A DNA stretch of 64,000 nucleotides from Isoetes taiwanensis (lineage: Eukaryota; Streptophyta; Lycopodiopsida; Isoetales; Isoetaceae): contig JAJEKV010000031.1 in NCBI GenBank assembly GCA_021234155.1, forward strand, positions 6,586,748 through 6,650,747, read 5' to 3'. The notes beneath the pieces are model-generated. The model made no database searches. It had not been told where the DNA came from and was given only the letters and a program-made list of their open reading frames with translations. Below, piece by piece: positions 49,358 through 59,013 of this stretch (its first letter is position 1; each line of letters opens with the position of its first letter). Position numbers and translations under genes: made by a program.

Positions 49358-49701
49358 CCTATGCGCGCATAGCACATCACGAAAGATTTGCCCATGCGCG
49401 CATGGGCACTACCTACCAGGTCCCTTTCCTACCTACCCATTCTTTTCCACTACCTACTGGTTTTTCTTTCGACCCTACTAGGTTCTTTTCCTACCCGCCC
49501 AATTTTTTCGACAACCTACTTGTTTTAGTTCCGACCCTGTACATGTGCATATATGGACCTCTCTTAAACCTGCGATATTTTATGAGCGAAATGGTATCTT
49601 TTTATTTATCTTTTTACCTCTTCTGCATTAATAAGAAAGTTGCCATGCCATGCGCGCGTAGCTTGACAATTTTTTTTTCTAAATGGCTATGTGCACATAG
49701 C
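49358..49701. repeat. Second cluster of TATGCGCGCATA-type palindromes
   Basis: CTATGCGCGCATAG (49,359), CCCATGCGCGCATGGG (49,391), CATGCGCGCGTAGC (49,649) and CTATGTGCACATAG (49,687). The variants keep the symmetry while changing the core, as in the 0.8-2.3 kb cluster. Confidence 0.8.
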
Positions 49702-50057
49702 ATGCTCAGTAACATTTTTAGCGATGGGTATATATGCACAATGTCTTGGTGTGTCTTGTTTGTCGCTTGTCTTGTTTGTCGCACATTTTAGCCTTTAGTT
49801 TTGGTCAAGATTCTAGTGGTTCTTCAATTTCTCCATTTTTCAGGTGCATCCCAAGTTCACCTAAATGTGATTCTAATTTTACACCTAGTTTGGAGGTGTA
49901 AAATTAACAAAACGAAAATTTCCAGTAACTTTGGACCCTAAAATGGGTCACGCAATTGTAAATTGAGGGCCATTTTTGTAATTGACCCCCTAAAAGTGGC
50001 AAAATTTAAGGTTTTTTTAGGGAATCTTTGAAAGATTCTTTTTTTGTGGTGCAAACG

Positions 50058-50093
50058 CAGGTCATTAGTGCGTTTGCTAGGTCACCTTGTTGA
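50058..50093 (-). repeat. Inverted partner of the 36-bp segment at 586-621
   Basis: Exact reverse complement of 586-621 as far as I can read it. Confidence 0.75.
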
Positions 50094-51652
50094 TCTTCAA
50101 AATATTCCTCTCATTCAAAGTTTAAAATCTTAATGTTTACTGCTTGTACAAGACTTGGCTTGGCCAAAACATAAACAGATTGTTCACAACATTTTTTTGC
50201 TGCCTTTCACCTTGGGGTGTATTATCATTTGGGGTGTATTTAAAGTTTTTGTGACCATTAGATGTTCGCATATCTTGCGGCATATTCCCTCTCATGGCCT
50301 GACAGCCCTCCAATGCAGGTCAAGATAGCGTCAAATCCCTGGTTTTTGACTTACCCCTCACAAATAAACTATTCCATGGTTTGGGGTGCACTACAGCAGC
50401 ATACCAACGCCGTATATACTGCCAGGAGGTTTCGTGCCTGCCAAGAAAACAGATCTCGCCTGATGGAACCGAACACAGCCTGATGGTTTCCAGCCTGATG
50501 GAACCGAACACAGCCTAACACAACATAGATGATAGGTAAAAAAAAATATAGATGATGGCCGAACACAGCCTAACACAGCATGCTCCATGGCTCAGCAGCA
50601 AATCTGCCAGAATTAACAAGGCCGGAATTAACATGGCTTTTCTGAAAACCCCAACATGCAATTGTGGCCTTTGTGGACGATTTCTCCCTTTGCAGACTCA
50701 CATACCCCTGTGGCCACTATGCCCTTGGAGCGTGGCTTCCAGCAGAAGCCTAGCTGCCGTCACAAAAAACTCAAGAATGGGCTGAAACTGAAGCTGGAGC
50801 CATGGCTTCCTGCAGCCATCTACTTCCAACACCTGCACATGCCGAAAATAGAACAAAACAAAATATGCTTCCGTTTCAAATCCAGCATGCCAGCGTCAGC
50901 ATTATACGTATTCGAATACGATCATGCTAAAAAACCTTCATAAATCATAGGGTATAAATATACCCTTTTTTATTTCGGGCACATTATAGCTTCAATTGAT
51001 GCTTAATTCCTGTAAATCATTCTATCAAACTACTTTCATTGCTGTATTCGAATCTGGTATGGTTAGAAACATATAATGGTTCACATTTGAGTGCTGAAAA
51101 TTTCTCCCTCCATTGTACACATGATGATCACGGTCTATAATCCTCTTTGAACCAGTAGAAAGCATTGGATCTACATTATAATTAAGCCCACTAGGACCTT
51201 CTAGTTCATGCTTGAGATTAAGAGCTTTAGAAGCAGCAACACTCTTTGCTAACTCTTGTAAAAGCTATTCATTAATGTGAAATGTACAAAGGATATTAAA
51301 TACAATTTCATTGCATTTCTTCATCTAGGAAAACTACAACATGCACCAAAGATCACTTGGCTTTGTTGAATAACCTTTATATCGAAATCTTATGTTTCTA
51401 TAACAGCAAAAAGCCACGTAATAAATGCATAACCATCATTCAATTAAATTGGGATTATGTCTTGATTTTGGGACAAATTTCATATTGCAGTTTTTTAGTA
51501 ACTTGATAAAAGTCACTATACACATACCTTAATATAAATTCACACCTTAACTTCAAATTACAACATCATATATCATGGAACTCAAGTAGTACACAACTTT
51601 TATTAACTGTGATTGATACATAGTAATGTAGAAAACATATTTACATAGTTTT

Positions 51653-54541
51653 TCATTTTTCCACCAGCATCCCCAAGGATATGAGAACCTTATTCCTTAC
51701 ATCCTGAAGTATTGTAACTCTCGCTGTTTTACTTGGAATAGTTTTTAGAGTCCACGAGTACAATACGGTTTCAATGTCTAGCCAAAGATCAGGATCACTA
51801 GGATTTCTCCTCCACCTCTTTGTCCAACAATCTGAATATCTTTCTTTATCGGTGACATTAGTCAACTGGTGCACTGGACACCACCATTCCACACGCACCT
51901 TATTGAAGTTAACATCACCTTCTTCTTTGCAAATATCTGAGATGGTGTATCCCAACCACACCAGATAAGTCTGTAAATCTGCTGGTTTTACTACCACAAA
52001 TTGGTGGCACTCCACGTCAGTTGCTGATTCATAAACGTCTAGGCCTAGATATTTTGGCCTATCTTTCTTAGGACCAACATAGTGTTTGTCAGATTGAGGA
52101 GGAGCATGGGCCTTAACAATGCTACTAATAGTGCCATCATCTTCCTCAGCACCTGTTAATGTCCTCCACCTGCTTTTAGGGAGCCTCATCCAACAAGTTA
52201 ATCACCTTCTTCCAGAAATCTATCAATGCACGATTAGTGTCATCAGAATTAGTTTGCCAATGCTTGATGTAGTCATTGATGCCATCCTCCTGGGTCAATC
52301 CCACTTGCTTCACTTCTGTAGTAGGTTTTATAGCTTTTGGTTGACCTGGAGGTATCATAGGCTTGCCATTCGCATCTCTATGCCAGATTTCTGCCCCTCC
52401 TCTCCACTTTTCCTCTGAAGGTCTCATCTTCCATTGCATGATTGGAATCCCATCTCTCACCCAAAAAGTGAATTGAAGAGGTCTAGAATGGCCTTCCATG
52501 TCTTCAGTATAACCTTCCACAAAACTCTTCCAATCAGGCACCTCTTCTATGAGAGATCCTATAGGAGATGGAGTAGTGCATCCATGGAATATTTCTAGTA
52601 GCCTAGGAAAGTTGGTCACCGTCTGCTGTCTCAAAACATGACTATATTTTCCAAATAATGCATCCACATCCTCATGAGTATGTCCGGGCATTAGAAACCC
52701 CAAATTAACCCTTTCAAAAATGCCCACAGCTGTTAAGTAGGATAAGAAAGAAAACATCCACCTGTTCTTATTTTGGCCAGCACAGTTATCAAGTTGCAAG
52801 AGCAACCTTCTAGGCAGTTCCCGAGGTTTAGCACGAGATGTTGAAGCTCCAACATGTTCATTAGGTCCATGCCTCCTAAACCTTGCCTTGCTAAACTTTT
52901 CAATATTATTCGGGTTTCCATCCAACAATGCACTATGTAGTGGCTGGCTAGCTGTAGGGTCCTGGAGGTGACCATTGTAACCATTCTCATAGTTTCTTAA
53001 ACACCTCATGATACTCCCAATATGAAAATCTGGACCATCACTCCACAACTCCAAACTGTAATGCCCATAGTAGGTTTGAGACTGGCCATGCAAGATTGTC
53101 CCAGTCACTGAAATCTGCAAAGGGTATGATCTTCCACATGACTTTGGTATGTACTTGAATTGTGGAAGACAAGTCTTTTGCTGGTCCATCTTGTCATGTA
53201 TAATACATAGATAGTTATTAGATTCCATTGCAGACAAGGTCCTCCACATCCAATAAGTTGATCTACATGATAGTTGATCAGTCATATGGTCCTTCATGTG
53301 TTCCCTTATCTTAGCCCTTAGACTTGGTTGCACAGTCTTATCAAGAGTCTCCTTCAGCTTAGCACACAAATTGCACTTTGCAAAGTTGTTTGAAGTTGCT
53401 ATGGTTACATGCTTGAAATGCTTATTCCATAGCCTACTAAAACTGGGCTGGGATATAGAGGCTACTCCAAGTTCCTGAAGCAATGCATTTATTTCCTCTA
53501 GTATGCTAATGGGATGGCAATCTCTTCTCAATAACAACTCTACCCTGTTCATCCTTCTTACTCTTATGTGACATGTTTTCTGCATTGAACTCCACATACG
53601 TTTCAAATATTTCCTTTGCAGCTATAGTCCTAGAGGTTGGTCTTTGCTGGCCAGTGTTCCCATGCAATGCAATTCTAGTTCCATTTTCATGTCTCTTTTG
53701 CCAGTTGTGCCAGGAAGAGGTTGGAATTCCATGTATAGCCATCCATGCTTTCAAACATATCCACTTTCCGTTCAATGGAAATCTTTTTTTCTTCGATCTT
53801 TCATCCTGAATTGCATAGCCAAATATGGTGTACATGAAATTTCTCCTACTATCACACTTATGTTCTTGATATGTAGCTCTTGCTCCCACCAACTCCTCTA
53901 TTGTGAACATTCTAACACAAGAAGCCCAACAACATTCACCTCCTCTAACCTTCATCATAGCTTCAGGAGAACAATCATAATCTGACTTGCACCTTTTGGT
54001 GGGATAATGTTTGAAAGATGGAAGTGGCCTCTTGCTACATTGTGTAAACCTTATTGACAATGGTTCTGCATCCATAGGAAACATGTAGTTTTTCTCCAAT
54101 TGGATACTGTGCCTAGGCCATGCCACAATCATTGCAACCTCTAGTTGCTTCACACAAGCAAGGCATTCCTCTTTACCTGACCCCTTTTCCTTCCAATTGT
54201 CATATAATTTTGAGATTGCCACACCTAACCTATCCTCCCCTAATCTTTGATCATTGACTACATTGATAGGATCTGCTAGAATAATAATCTCTTCTCCTAC
54301 TACTCTCTCATTGCATTCATGCGGGATATTGACCTTCTTGTTTTTCCAATCATTTCGATTATAAAGTACAATTTCTTTTCGCTTTGCATCATCCTTTTCT
54401 TTGACATTATTCTTCCCTTGGGCATCATCCTTGGGTGTCTTTTCCTTTCCTTGGGCATCATCTCATCATTTTGGGGATTTTTCCTTTCCTTGAGGACCAT
54501 CATTAGGGGTACTTTCTTTAGCTTGTCGCATGCCATTGACC
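51653..54541 (-). pseudogene. DUF7869-type protein with RNase-H-like core, frameshifted
   Basis: Three minus-strand frames follow each other. First, 54,222-53,506, open upstream to about 54,470, has a Cys-rich N-terminus (ECCWASCVRMFT, then GKWICLKAWMAIHGI). Second, 53,606-52,176, is the core. Third, 52,189-51,653, is a charged C-terminus. The core carries the family signatures QLDNCAGQNKNRWMF and FLMPGHTHEDVDALF, plus a CNLCAKL zinc-type motif before them. Asp and His/Asp residues in these boxes suggest a transposase/integrase-like fold; that is inference from family knowledge. Single-base frameshifts near 53,510 (KRLPSH) and 52,180 (LLDEAP) break an otherwise continuous protein of about 850 residues. 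A TTTTAG acceptor precedes an ATG at 54,536, with a Lys-rich stretch and another frame change after it. Long open frames between the breaks argue for recent decay or sequencing error. Confidence 0.75.
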
Positions 54542-54689
54542 TAAAACATACAGAAACATAAAATAAGTTAGTACATTCAAAAAACATCTGCAAGACATGT
54601 TTTCAAGAAAAACATACTTTTGAAACTGTACAAAGACCTCTAAAGAACCTTACCAAGAACATTAAATCTAACACTTTTAACCTTCAAAC

Positions 54690-55020
54690 ATAATGTTTTT
54701 TTTTTTTTTAACATTAGGGTAACATGCTTTTTTAAAATATAACCATATGGGTAATATGGTTTTCCAAAATATTTAAGAGTATGGTTTTTTAACAACTTTA
54801 GAGTAAGAATGGGTTTTAATAACATTAGAGTAAGAATTGTTTTTTTTTTTAACATTAGGGTTAGAATGGTTTTTTCTTTAAAACATTAGGGTAAGATGCT
54901 ATTTTAAAAACCATATGGGTAATATGGTTTTTCAACGGTATGGGTATGGTTTTTCAAACATATGGGTAATATGTTTTTTTAAAAACCATATGAAAATATG
55001 GGTTTATAGGTATTAATGGT
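54690..55020. repeat. Degenerate AT-rich repeat (ACATTAGGGTAA / CCATATGGGTAATATGG)
   Basis: Two short words, ACATTAGGGTAA and CCATATGGGTAATATGG, alternate with T-runs of variable length in more than ten degenerate units. CCATATGG-type words are palindromic. No coding sense is visible. Confidence 0.75.
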
Positions 55021-55039
55021 TCGCGGCAGTTATTAATTT

Positions 55040-55141
55040 TCGAACAAAAATCGAGGCAGTTCTCATAGGTCAAGTTTGGCCTCCGCGGACGTTAAAATAT
55101 ACTTCCTTTCTTCCTTCCTTCCTTCCTTCCTTCCTTCCTTC
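55040..55141 (+). mobile_element. LINE-type 3' box with (TTCC)n tail
   Basis: TTTGGCCTCCGCGGACGTTAAAATA is a version of the TTGGTCTCCGTGGACG-TAAAA box of the neighbouring LINE ends, followed by about nine CTTC units. Only the last few dozen bases are recognisable. Confidence 0.5.
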
Positions 55142-55309
55142 GAATGCCTCTTCAACTTTTCCTCTTCCATTTTTGCATGCCTCTTTGCAAATGCTTTCTC
55201 GCCTTCTCGCTTCTAAACTCGGCTTCTTCTAATCTAAGCGCGCCTTCTCGCCTTCTTCTAATCTAAACCCTGCATTCTTCACTCCGGCGCCTTCGCCTTT
55301 TCATCTAGT

Positions 55310-55440
55310 TCTTCCAGTGTTTCCAGTAATTTTCCAGTGTTTCCAGTAATTTTCCAGTGTTCTCGCCGTTCTTCCAGTGTTTCCAGTAATTTTCTAGTGT
55401 TCTCGCCGTTCTTACAGGCCATTCCAGTAATTTTCCAGTG
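55310..55440. repeat. Minisatellite TTCCAGTGTTTCCAGTAATT
   Basis: Units of about 20-52 bp built from TTCCAGTGTTTCCAGTAATT and TTCTCGCCGTTC repeat at least four times. Confidence 0.85.
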
Positions 55441-55755
55441 TTTGGCAGTGCAAGCCCTTCTTCCGATTCTCTGTTTAGCATGTAAGTAAAGATTTTTGTC
55501 TTTGAGTTGTTTTTCTATGTGGATGCAGATATAACAATTTTGACTATGATACAGCCTCTTGGGGGATCTTGCTTACGATTCTAGGGCTTTCCAGTGGAAC
55601 TCGACTTCAAACAGGGCTTTCCAGCTTCAAACTCGGCTTCTCGGCTTCAAACATGTTAGAATGAATGGGTTTATGATTCTGAATGAATGGGTTATGTTTA
55701 AAGTGGGTTAGAATGAATGTGTTTTAGGGATTCTGAGTGTTTTAGGATTCTGAGT

Positions 55756-56085
55756 GTTTTAGAATAGAATAGAATAGAATATGATTTTATCGTCCATGGA
55801 GACCAACTGGCCTATGGGACCCAAGTACAAAGAGAGAGAGCAGCAGGCGTATTACTACCAGGATTAAAAAACCCCCGCCCCGAAGGGTTTTCGGGGGAAA
55901 AACCTTAGTAGCAATAAGGATGCTGACATACTGCACAGTTATATACATAATCACAAGTACAGCTGAGGTTAATGTCGGATAGGGGGGCATAACTGAGTCC
56001 GCGTATCCATTACCTCCCGGAGGTACGATCCCAACAAGCCTACAGAGGCCGTGCTCAGTAGCTCATGCAAGGCCAACATCTTACC
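55756..56085 (-). mobile_element. 5'-truncated LINE with ORF2 tail and 3' UTR
   Basis: Read on the minus strand, it starts in the ORF2 C-terminus (LHELLSTASVGLLGSYLREV, matching 2,980-3,050). It continues through TRTQLCPP and further codons to a stop, then the GC-rich AACCCTTCGGGGCGGGGGTT hairpin, the GGTCTCCATGGACG box and a (ATTCT)n tail ending at about 55,756. At about 330 bp it is a typical dead-on-arrival insertion. Confidence 0.78.
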
Positions 56086-56095
56086 TTAATCATCT

Positions 56096-56590
56096 CTTTG
56101 CTATTGCTCTATCTTATTTCATTTATCTGTTCATAATCCTTGCCTATCTGTTCTTACCCTATTGTTTTAAAAAAACAAATAGTCTGTTCTAGATGCAAGG
56201 AAAATAGTCTGTTCGACTATGCAAGAACAGAAAAGAACATTAGGCAAGGAAATATCATAAGTTATGCTTGCATATCATAAGATTGCTTGCATACATAAGA
56301 TTGGCGAAATCGCGCCAGGCGCATTTCTGTGAAAAAAAAGATTTCTATCTGCTATTGCTCTATCTTATTTCATTTATCTGTTCATATTCCTTGCCTATCA
56401 GTTCTTACCCTAATGTTTAAAAAAAACAAATAGTCTGTTTTAGATGCAAAGAAAATAGTCTGTTTAGACTATGCAAGAACAGAAAAGAACATTAGGCAAG
56501 GAAATATCATAAGATATGCTTGCATATTGTAAGATTGCTTGCATACATAAGATTGGACGAAATCGCGCCAGACGCGTTTCTGTGAAAAAA
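56096..56590. repeat. ~250-bp tandem duplication
   Basis: Two copies (about 56,096-56,340 and 56,345-56,590) share GCTATTGCTCTATCTTATTT, AAATAGTCTGTT and GATTGCTTGCATACATAAGA, and both end in the CGCGCC-GGCGCG palindrome. Each copy also folds on itself: CCTTGCCTAT...CCTAATGTT pairs with AACATTAGGCAAGG. Confidence 0.85.
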
Positions 56591-56706
56591 AACACTATAG
56601 TGAACGCGCCTGATGCGTTTTGAATTTTGTATATTTAGAATCTTTTTTTGGGGAGAGAAATATCATTTGCTAATTAGTTAATTTCTCTCGTTCTAGTGCA
56701 TTACAC

Positions 56707-57078
56707 ATGGCTGCTTCTAGTTCGAATATACTTCCCTTGGACGACCATCAACACTGGACTCTATACAAGATACTACTTAATTGTGCTGTTCAAAACATTC
56801 AAAGAGAGTTGGACAAGCCATATGACAGTCTGTATCAGGGGCCATGGGAATGCTACCATCGCATCACTGGATTTATGCGGCTCCTCATGCTCCTAGTGAG
56901 ACTCATGCCAACGAATAAGTATGAGGCTTTGATTAGGAGTATCAAGTATCGACGGGACACTCTGATTTGGAGACTCGACATTCGCAGGGAATGGGAGGAT
57001 CCTGTCATATCACAGTGGTACAGGTGGGACTTTACTCGGTATTGGGCCGATGAAGTGGGCCTATGTAACATTTTGTAG
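56707..57078 (+). CDS. Hypothetical 123-residue protein
   Basis: A single open frame starts at ATG 56,707 (MAASSSNILPLDD) and ends in TAG at 57,078. It is rich in Trp, Arg and Leu, with repeated W-x-R/W-D patterns (LIWRLDIRREWEDP, QWYRWDFTRYWADE), a predicted helical middle, and no signal peptide. I do not recognise the family. The composition looks like real coding sequence. It sits between palindrome motifs and upstream of the long hairpin at 57,260. It might be the first exon of a longer gene, since GCAGCTTA-type signals follow, but no splice partner is clear. Confidence 0.5.
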   Translation: MAASSSNILPLDDHQHWTLYKILLNCAVQNIQRELDKPYDSLYQGPWECYHRITGFMRLLMLLVRLMPTNKYEALIRSIKYRRDTLIWRLDIRREWEDPVISQWYRWDFTRYWADEVGLCNIL

Positions 57079-57259
57079 AGAGGTGTACAACCTGCTATGT
57101 ATGTTTAGAAAGAACTCGCGCCTGGCGCATTTTCACAGAAGGATAAATGTACATATAGTTTTTTTGAATATAAATACAAACTCGCGCCTGGCGCAATTTC
57201 GCAGCTTATACTTTTCCCTTATTTCATTATGTTTTTTTATTTGCAATGTCGAAAACATT

Positions 57260-57371
57260 GAATCCTTTGATGCTCTCCAGCCAGTATGACCAACCCCAAG
57301 AAACTACACATTTTCGTTAATGTGTAGTTTCATGGGGTTGATAAGACTGGCTAAAGAGCATCAAAGAATTC
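57260..57371. other. 112-bp imperfect hairpin (miRNA-precursor-like or foldback MITE)
   Basis: The arm GAATCCTTTGATGCTCTCCA... (57,260-57,312) pairs with 57,319-57,371, which ends GAGCATCAAAGAATTC. The loop has 6 bases. The arms are about 53 bases long with a handful of mismatches spread along the stem and no large bulge. This geometry fits a young plant miRNA precursor or a very small foldback element. No target duplication is evident. Confidence 0.65.
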
Positions 57372-57406
57372 AAAATTCACAACATCACGCAGATGTTATG
57401 ATATAT

Positions 57407-57823
57407 TCATTTTTTTTTACTATCCTCATTATACATACCTTTTGATAATTTAAGATCTAATAAATTATAGCTTCTTTGTATCAGAAGGTCTGTACATACC
57501 ATTTTTAGATGTTCTTTTGGCCATGCCACAAATGTGCCCATGCTCTCCCCGATTGTGTCGCCACCAGGATGTCTTCTTGGAAGAGCTTCATCCTCATAGT
57601 TGCAATTTATAATGCTAACTTTACAGAAACTGTTTCCAAGAGGGACACCATGGCACTTAGATTCAGGGTCCAGGTCTTCGATTTTACATAATCCAAGTCG
57701 ACGCTTCAAGTTTGCTGTTAATAGATAGCATTCTTCTCCCACGCTGATAATTGAAAACATTAAAAGAATGATTTCACATGAACATTCTTCAAGAATATAA
57801 TATGTTTCAAGAACAGTCTTCAA
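57407..57823 (-). CDS. Exon resembling DUF8039-type plant transposon protein
   Basis: The core reads GEECYLLTANLKRRLG ... DPESKCHGVPLG ... DTIGESMGTFVAWPKEHLKM. The ordered pattern (ECYLL near the start, DP, HG-PLG, then GTFVAWPK at the end) is that of a domain found in many plant CACTA-type transposon and related proteins. Canonical splice sites frame it on the minus strand: acceptor TTATCAG before 57,743 and donor GTATGT after 57,500. The coding exon is thus probably 57,743-57,500 (244 nt). The remaining codons of the open frame are likely intron. No transposase core or protease lies next to it in the window. Confidence 0.5.
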   Translation of the reverse strand: MKTVLETYYILEECSCEIILLMFSIISVGEECYLLTANLKRRLGLCKIEDLDPESKCHGVPLGNSFCKVSIINCNYEDEALPRRHPGGDTIGESMGTFVAWPKEHLKMVCTDLLIQRSYNLLDLKLSKGMYNEDSKKK

Positions 57824-57854
57824 ATCCTACTGATAGCACTCACCATAGTTCGGC

Positions 57855-57965
57855 CGACATGATAGCGTGTCGATCAGTCGAGGAGGCAATCGCTAAGTCG
57901 AGGCGGTCGATCAGTCGAGGAGGCGAGTTGATCAGGCGAGGAGGCGATCGACCAGAAGAAGCCTT
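57855..57965. repeat. Low-complexity GTCGATCAGTCGAGGAGGCG repeat
   Basis: Four to five imperfect units of about 20-25 bp, GC-rich, just upstream of the ParB-like gene. The frame through it on the plus strand (57,778-58,005) is Arg/Glu-rich and probably not a protein. Confidence 0.65.
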
Positions 57966-58238
57966 CGAGTTGATGCGGTTTCTTGAAAAATTCGGTGGCG
58001 AATGAATAATTCGGCGTGCCACATAGGCGTTTCTTGAAAATAATCAAAATAAATATTCGTGGATGTGCTTTAATAAGAAAATTAAGTTTTTAATTTGGAA
58101 TGAGCGGGATAAGCGGTTAATATAGGCGGGATAAATTGTAATTTAGAATCGGATAGCAATCTGACGGTTCAGATAATGCACCCATACGTATAAATTTGAA
58201 TCGCGTCCCATAACATTGCATTCGAACATTGCAGCTAT

Positions 58239-58359
58239 ATGGCGTCCGGAGGATCTGGCGCAACGAGAGGTAGAGGCGGAGGGAGAGGCGCAGGGAGAGC
58301 TGGGCGACGGCCCAACACTCAGGAAGTTCCTGAACAGGTCGACAACACTCAGGAAGCAG
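58239..58359 (+). CDS. ParB-like gene, exon 1 (basic Gly/Arg-rich N-terminus)
   Basis: The ATG at 58,239 begins MASGGSGATRGRGGG, a Gly/Arg-rich, probably disordered tail of 40 codons. The exon ends at GAAGCAG followed by GTATTT, a canonical donor in phase 1. Splicing to the acceptor at 58,877 keeps the frame. Reading through the donor gives only low-complexity Phe/Cys/Val sequence from a T-rich intron, which supports the exon end. The ATG follows GCAGCTAT, and no in-frame start lies upstream. Confidence 0.65.
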
Positions 58360-58877
58360 GTATTTACTATTTCTTCTCGATTTCTACAGTTTCTGTGTTA
58401 TTTTTATGTTTTGTCTACTGTCTGTGTCATTTTTTTTTCATTTTTCTACTGTCTCTGTGTTATTTCTACTTTTTATATTGTTTCTGTGTCATTTCTACTG
58501 CTTTTACTACCTTGTTTTGTGTGTTTTGTGTTTTGTGTGTTTCTGTGTTTTGTGTTTTATATTCTCTAGTTCGTATAATGTAGACCGTTTAATTATAGTT
58601 TCTTGCACTTGTTTGTTTATAGTTTTGTTCTGTATCCTCCAGTTCTTTGGAGAAGTCTTTTTTGTAGCCTAGTATGTCTCTTATAATATAGAACGTCTGT
58701 AGGGCCTCTCTAAAAAACACGCTCGGCGCGATTTATAATATAGAGCGTCTCTGATATGATTGTTTTTTGCTGTCTCTGATACTTTTCTTGTATACCATTT
58801 ATGTTTTCCGTAGTAAGGCGTCTATCAAAACGCGCTCGGCGCGATTTCATTACTCACCACATGATTGTAACTTTCAG
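58360..58877 (+). other. Intron 1 of the ParB-like gene
   Basis: A GT-AG intron, strongly T-rich in its first half, carrying two CGCG(C/-)TCGGCGCG palindromes at 58,719 and 58,831 and ending TTTCAG. Confidence 0.65.
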
Positions 58878-59013
58878 GATCTTCTAAAAATGTGAAAAGA
58901 AAATCAAAGCCTGTGCAGGGTCAAGGGACATCGGCACTGAAAAAACCAAGAACGGAGGAAGATGTATCAGTTGCAGATTTGGCACACGTTGTGACCATGG
59001 ACGATACCACTGG
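58878..59013 (+). CDS. ParB-like gene, exon 2 (nuclear-localisation-type basic segment)
   Basis: In phase with exon 1 it encodes GSSKNVKRKSKPVQGQGTSA, then KKPRTEEDVSVADLAHVVTM and DDTT. KRKSKP and KKPR form a plausible bipartite nuclear localisation signal. The exon runs straight into an (AAT)n microsatellite at 59,014, so its 3' splice partner is lost or hidden. The junction with the exon at 60,808 is therefore uncertain, and an extra exon may lie between. Confidence 0.5.

Larger units (their letters stand above)
48730..51650. other. Region without recognisable gene
   Basis: The ORFs (49,070-49,375 minus; 49,402-49,791 plus; 50,262-50,943 plus) have no motif that I recognise. Local structure: palindromes at 49.36-49.70 kb, the inverted 36-mer at 50,058-50,093, and a short direct repeat of GATGGAACCGAACACAGCCT and variants at 50,460-50,580. 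From 51.0 kb the sequence is AT-rich. Confidence 0.5.

Noticed and set aside
54690-55020. TTAGGG-containing repeats, possible interstitial telomere
   Set aside because: The words are ACATTAGGGTAA with irregular spacing and T-runs, not plant TTTAGGG tandem units.
56707-57078. Assignment of the Trp-rich 123-residue ORF to a known family
   Set aside because: No motif matched with any confidence; left as hypothetical.
58360-58672. Phe/Cys/Val-rich ORFs resembling membrane proteins
   Set aside because: They are T-rich intron sequence after a clear GT donor; no start or signal context.
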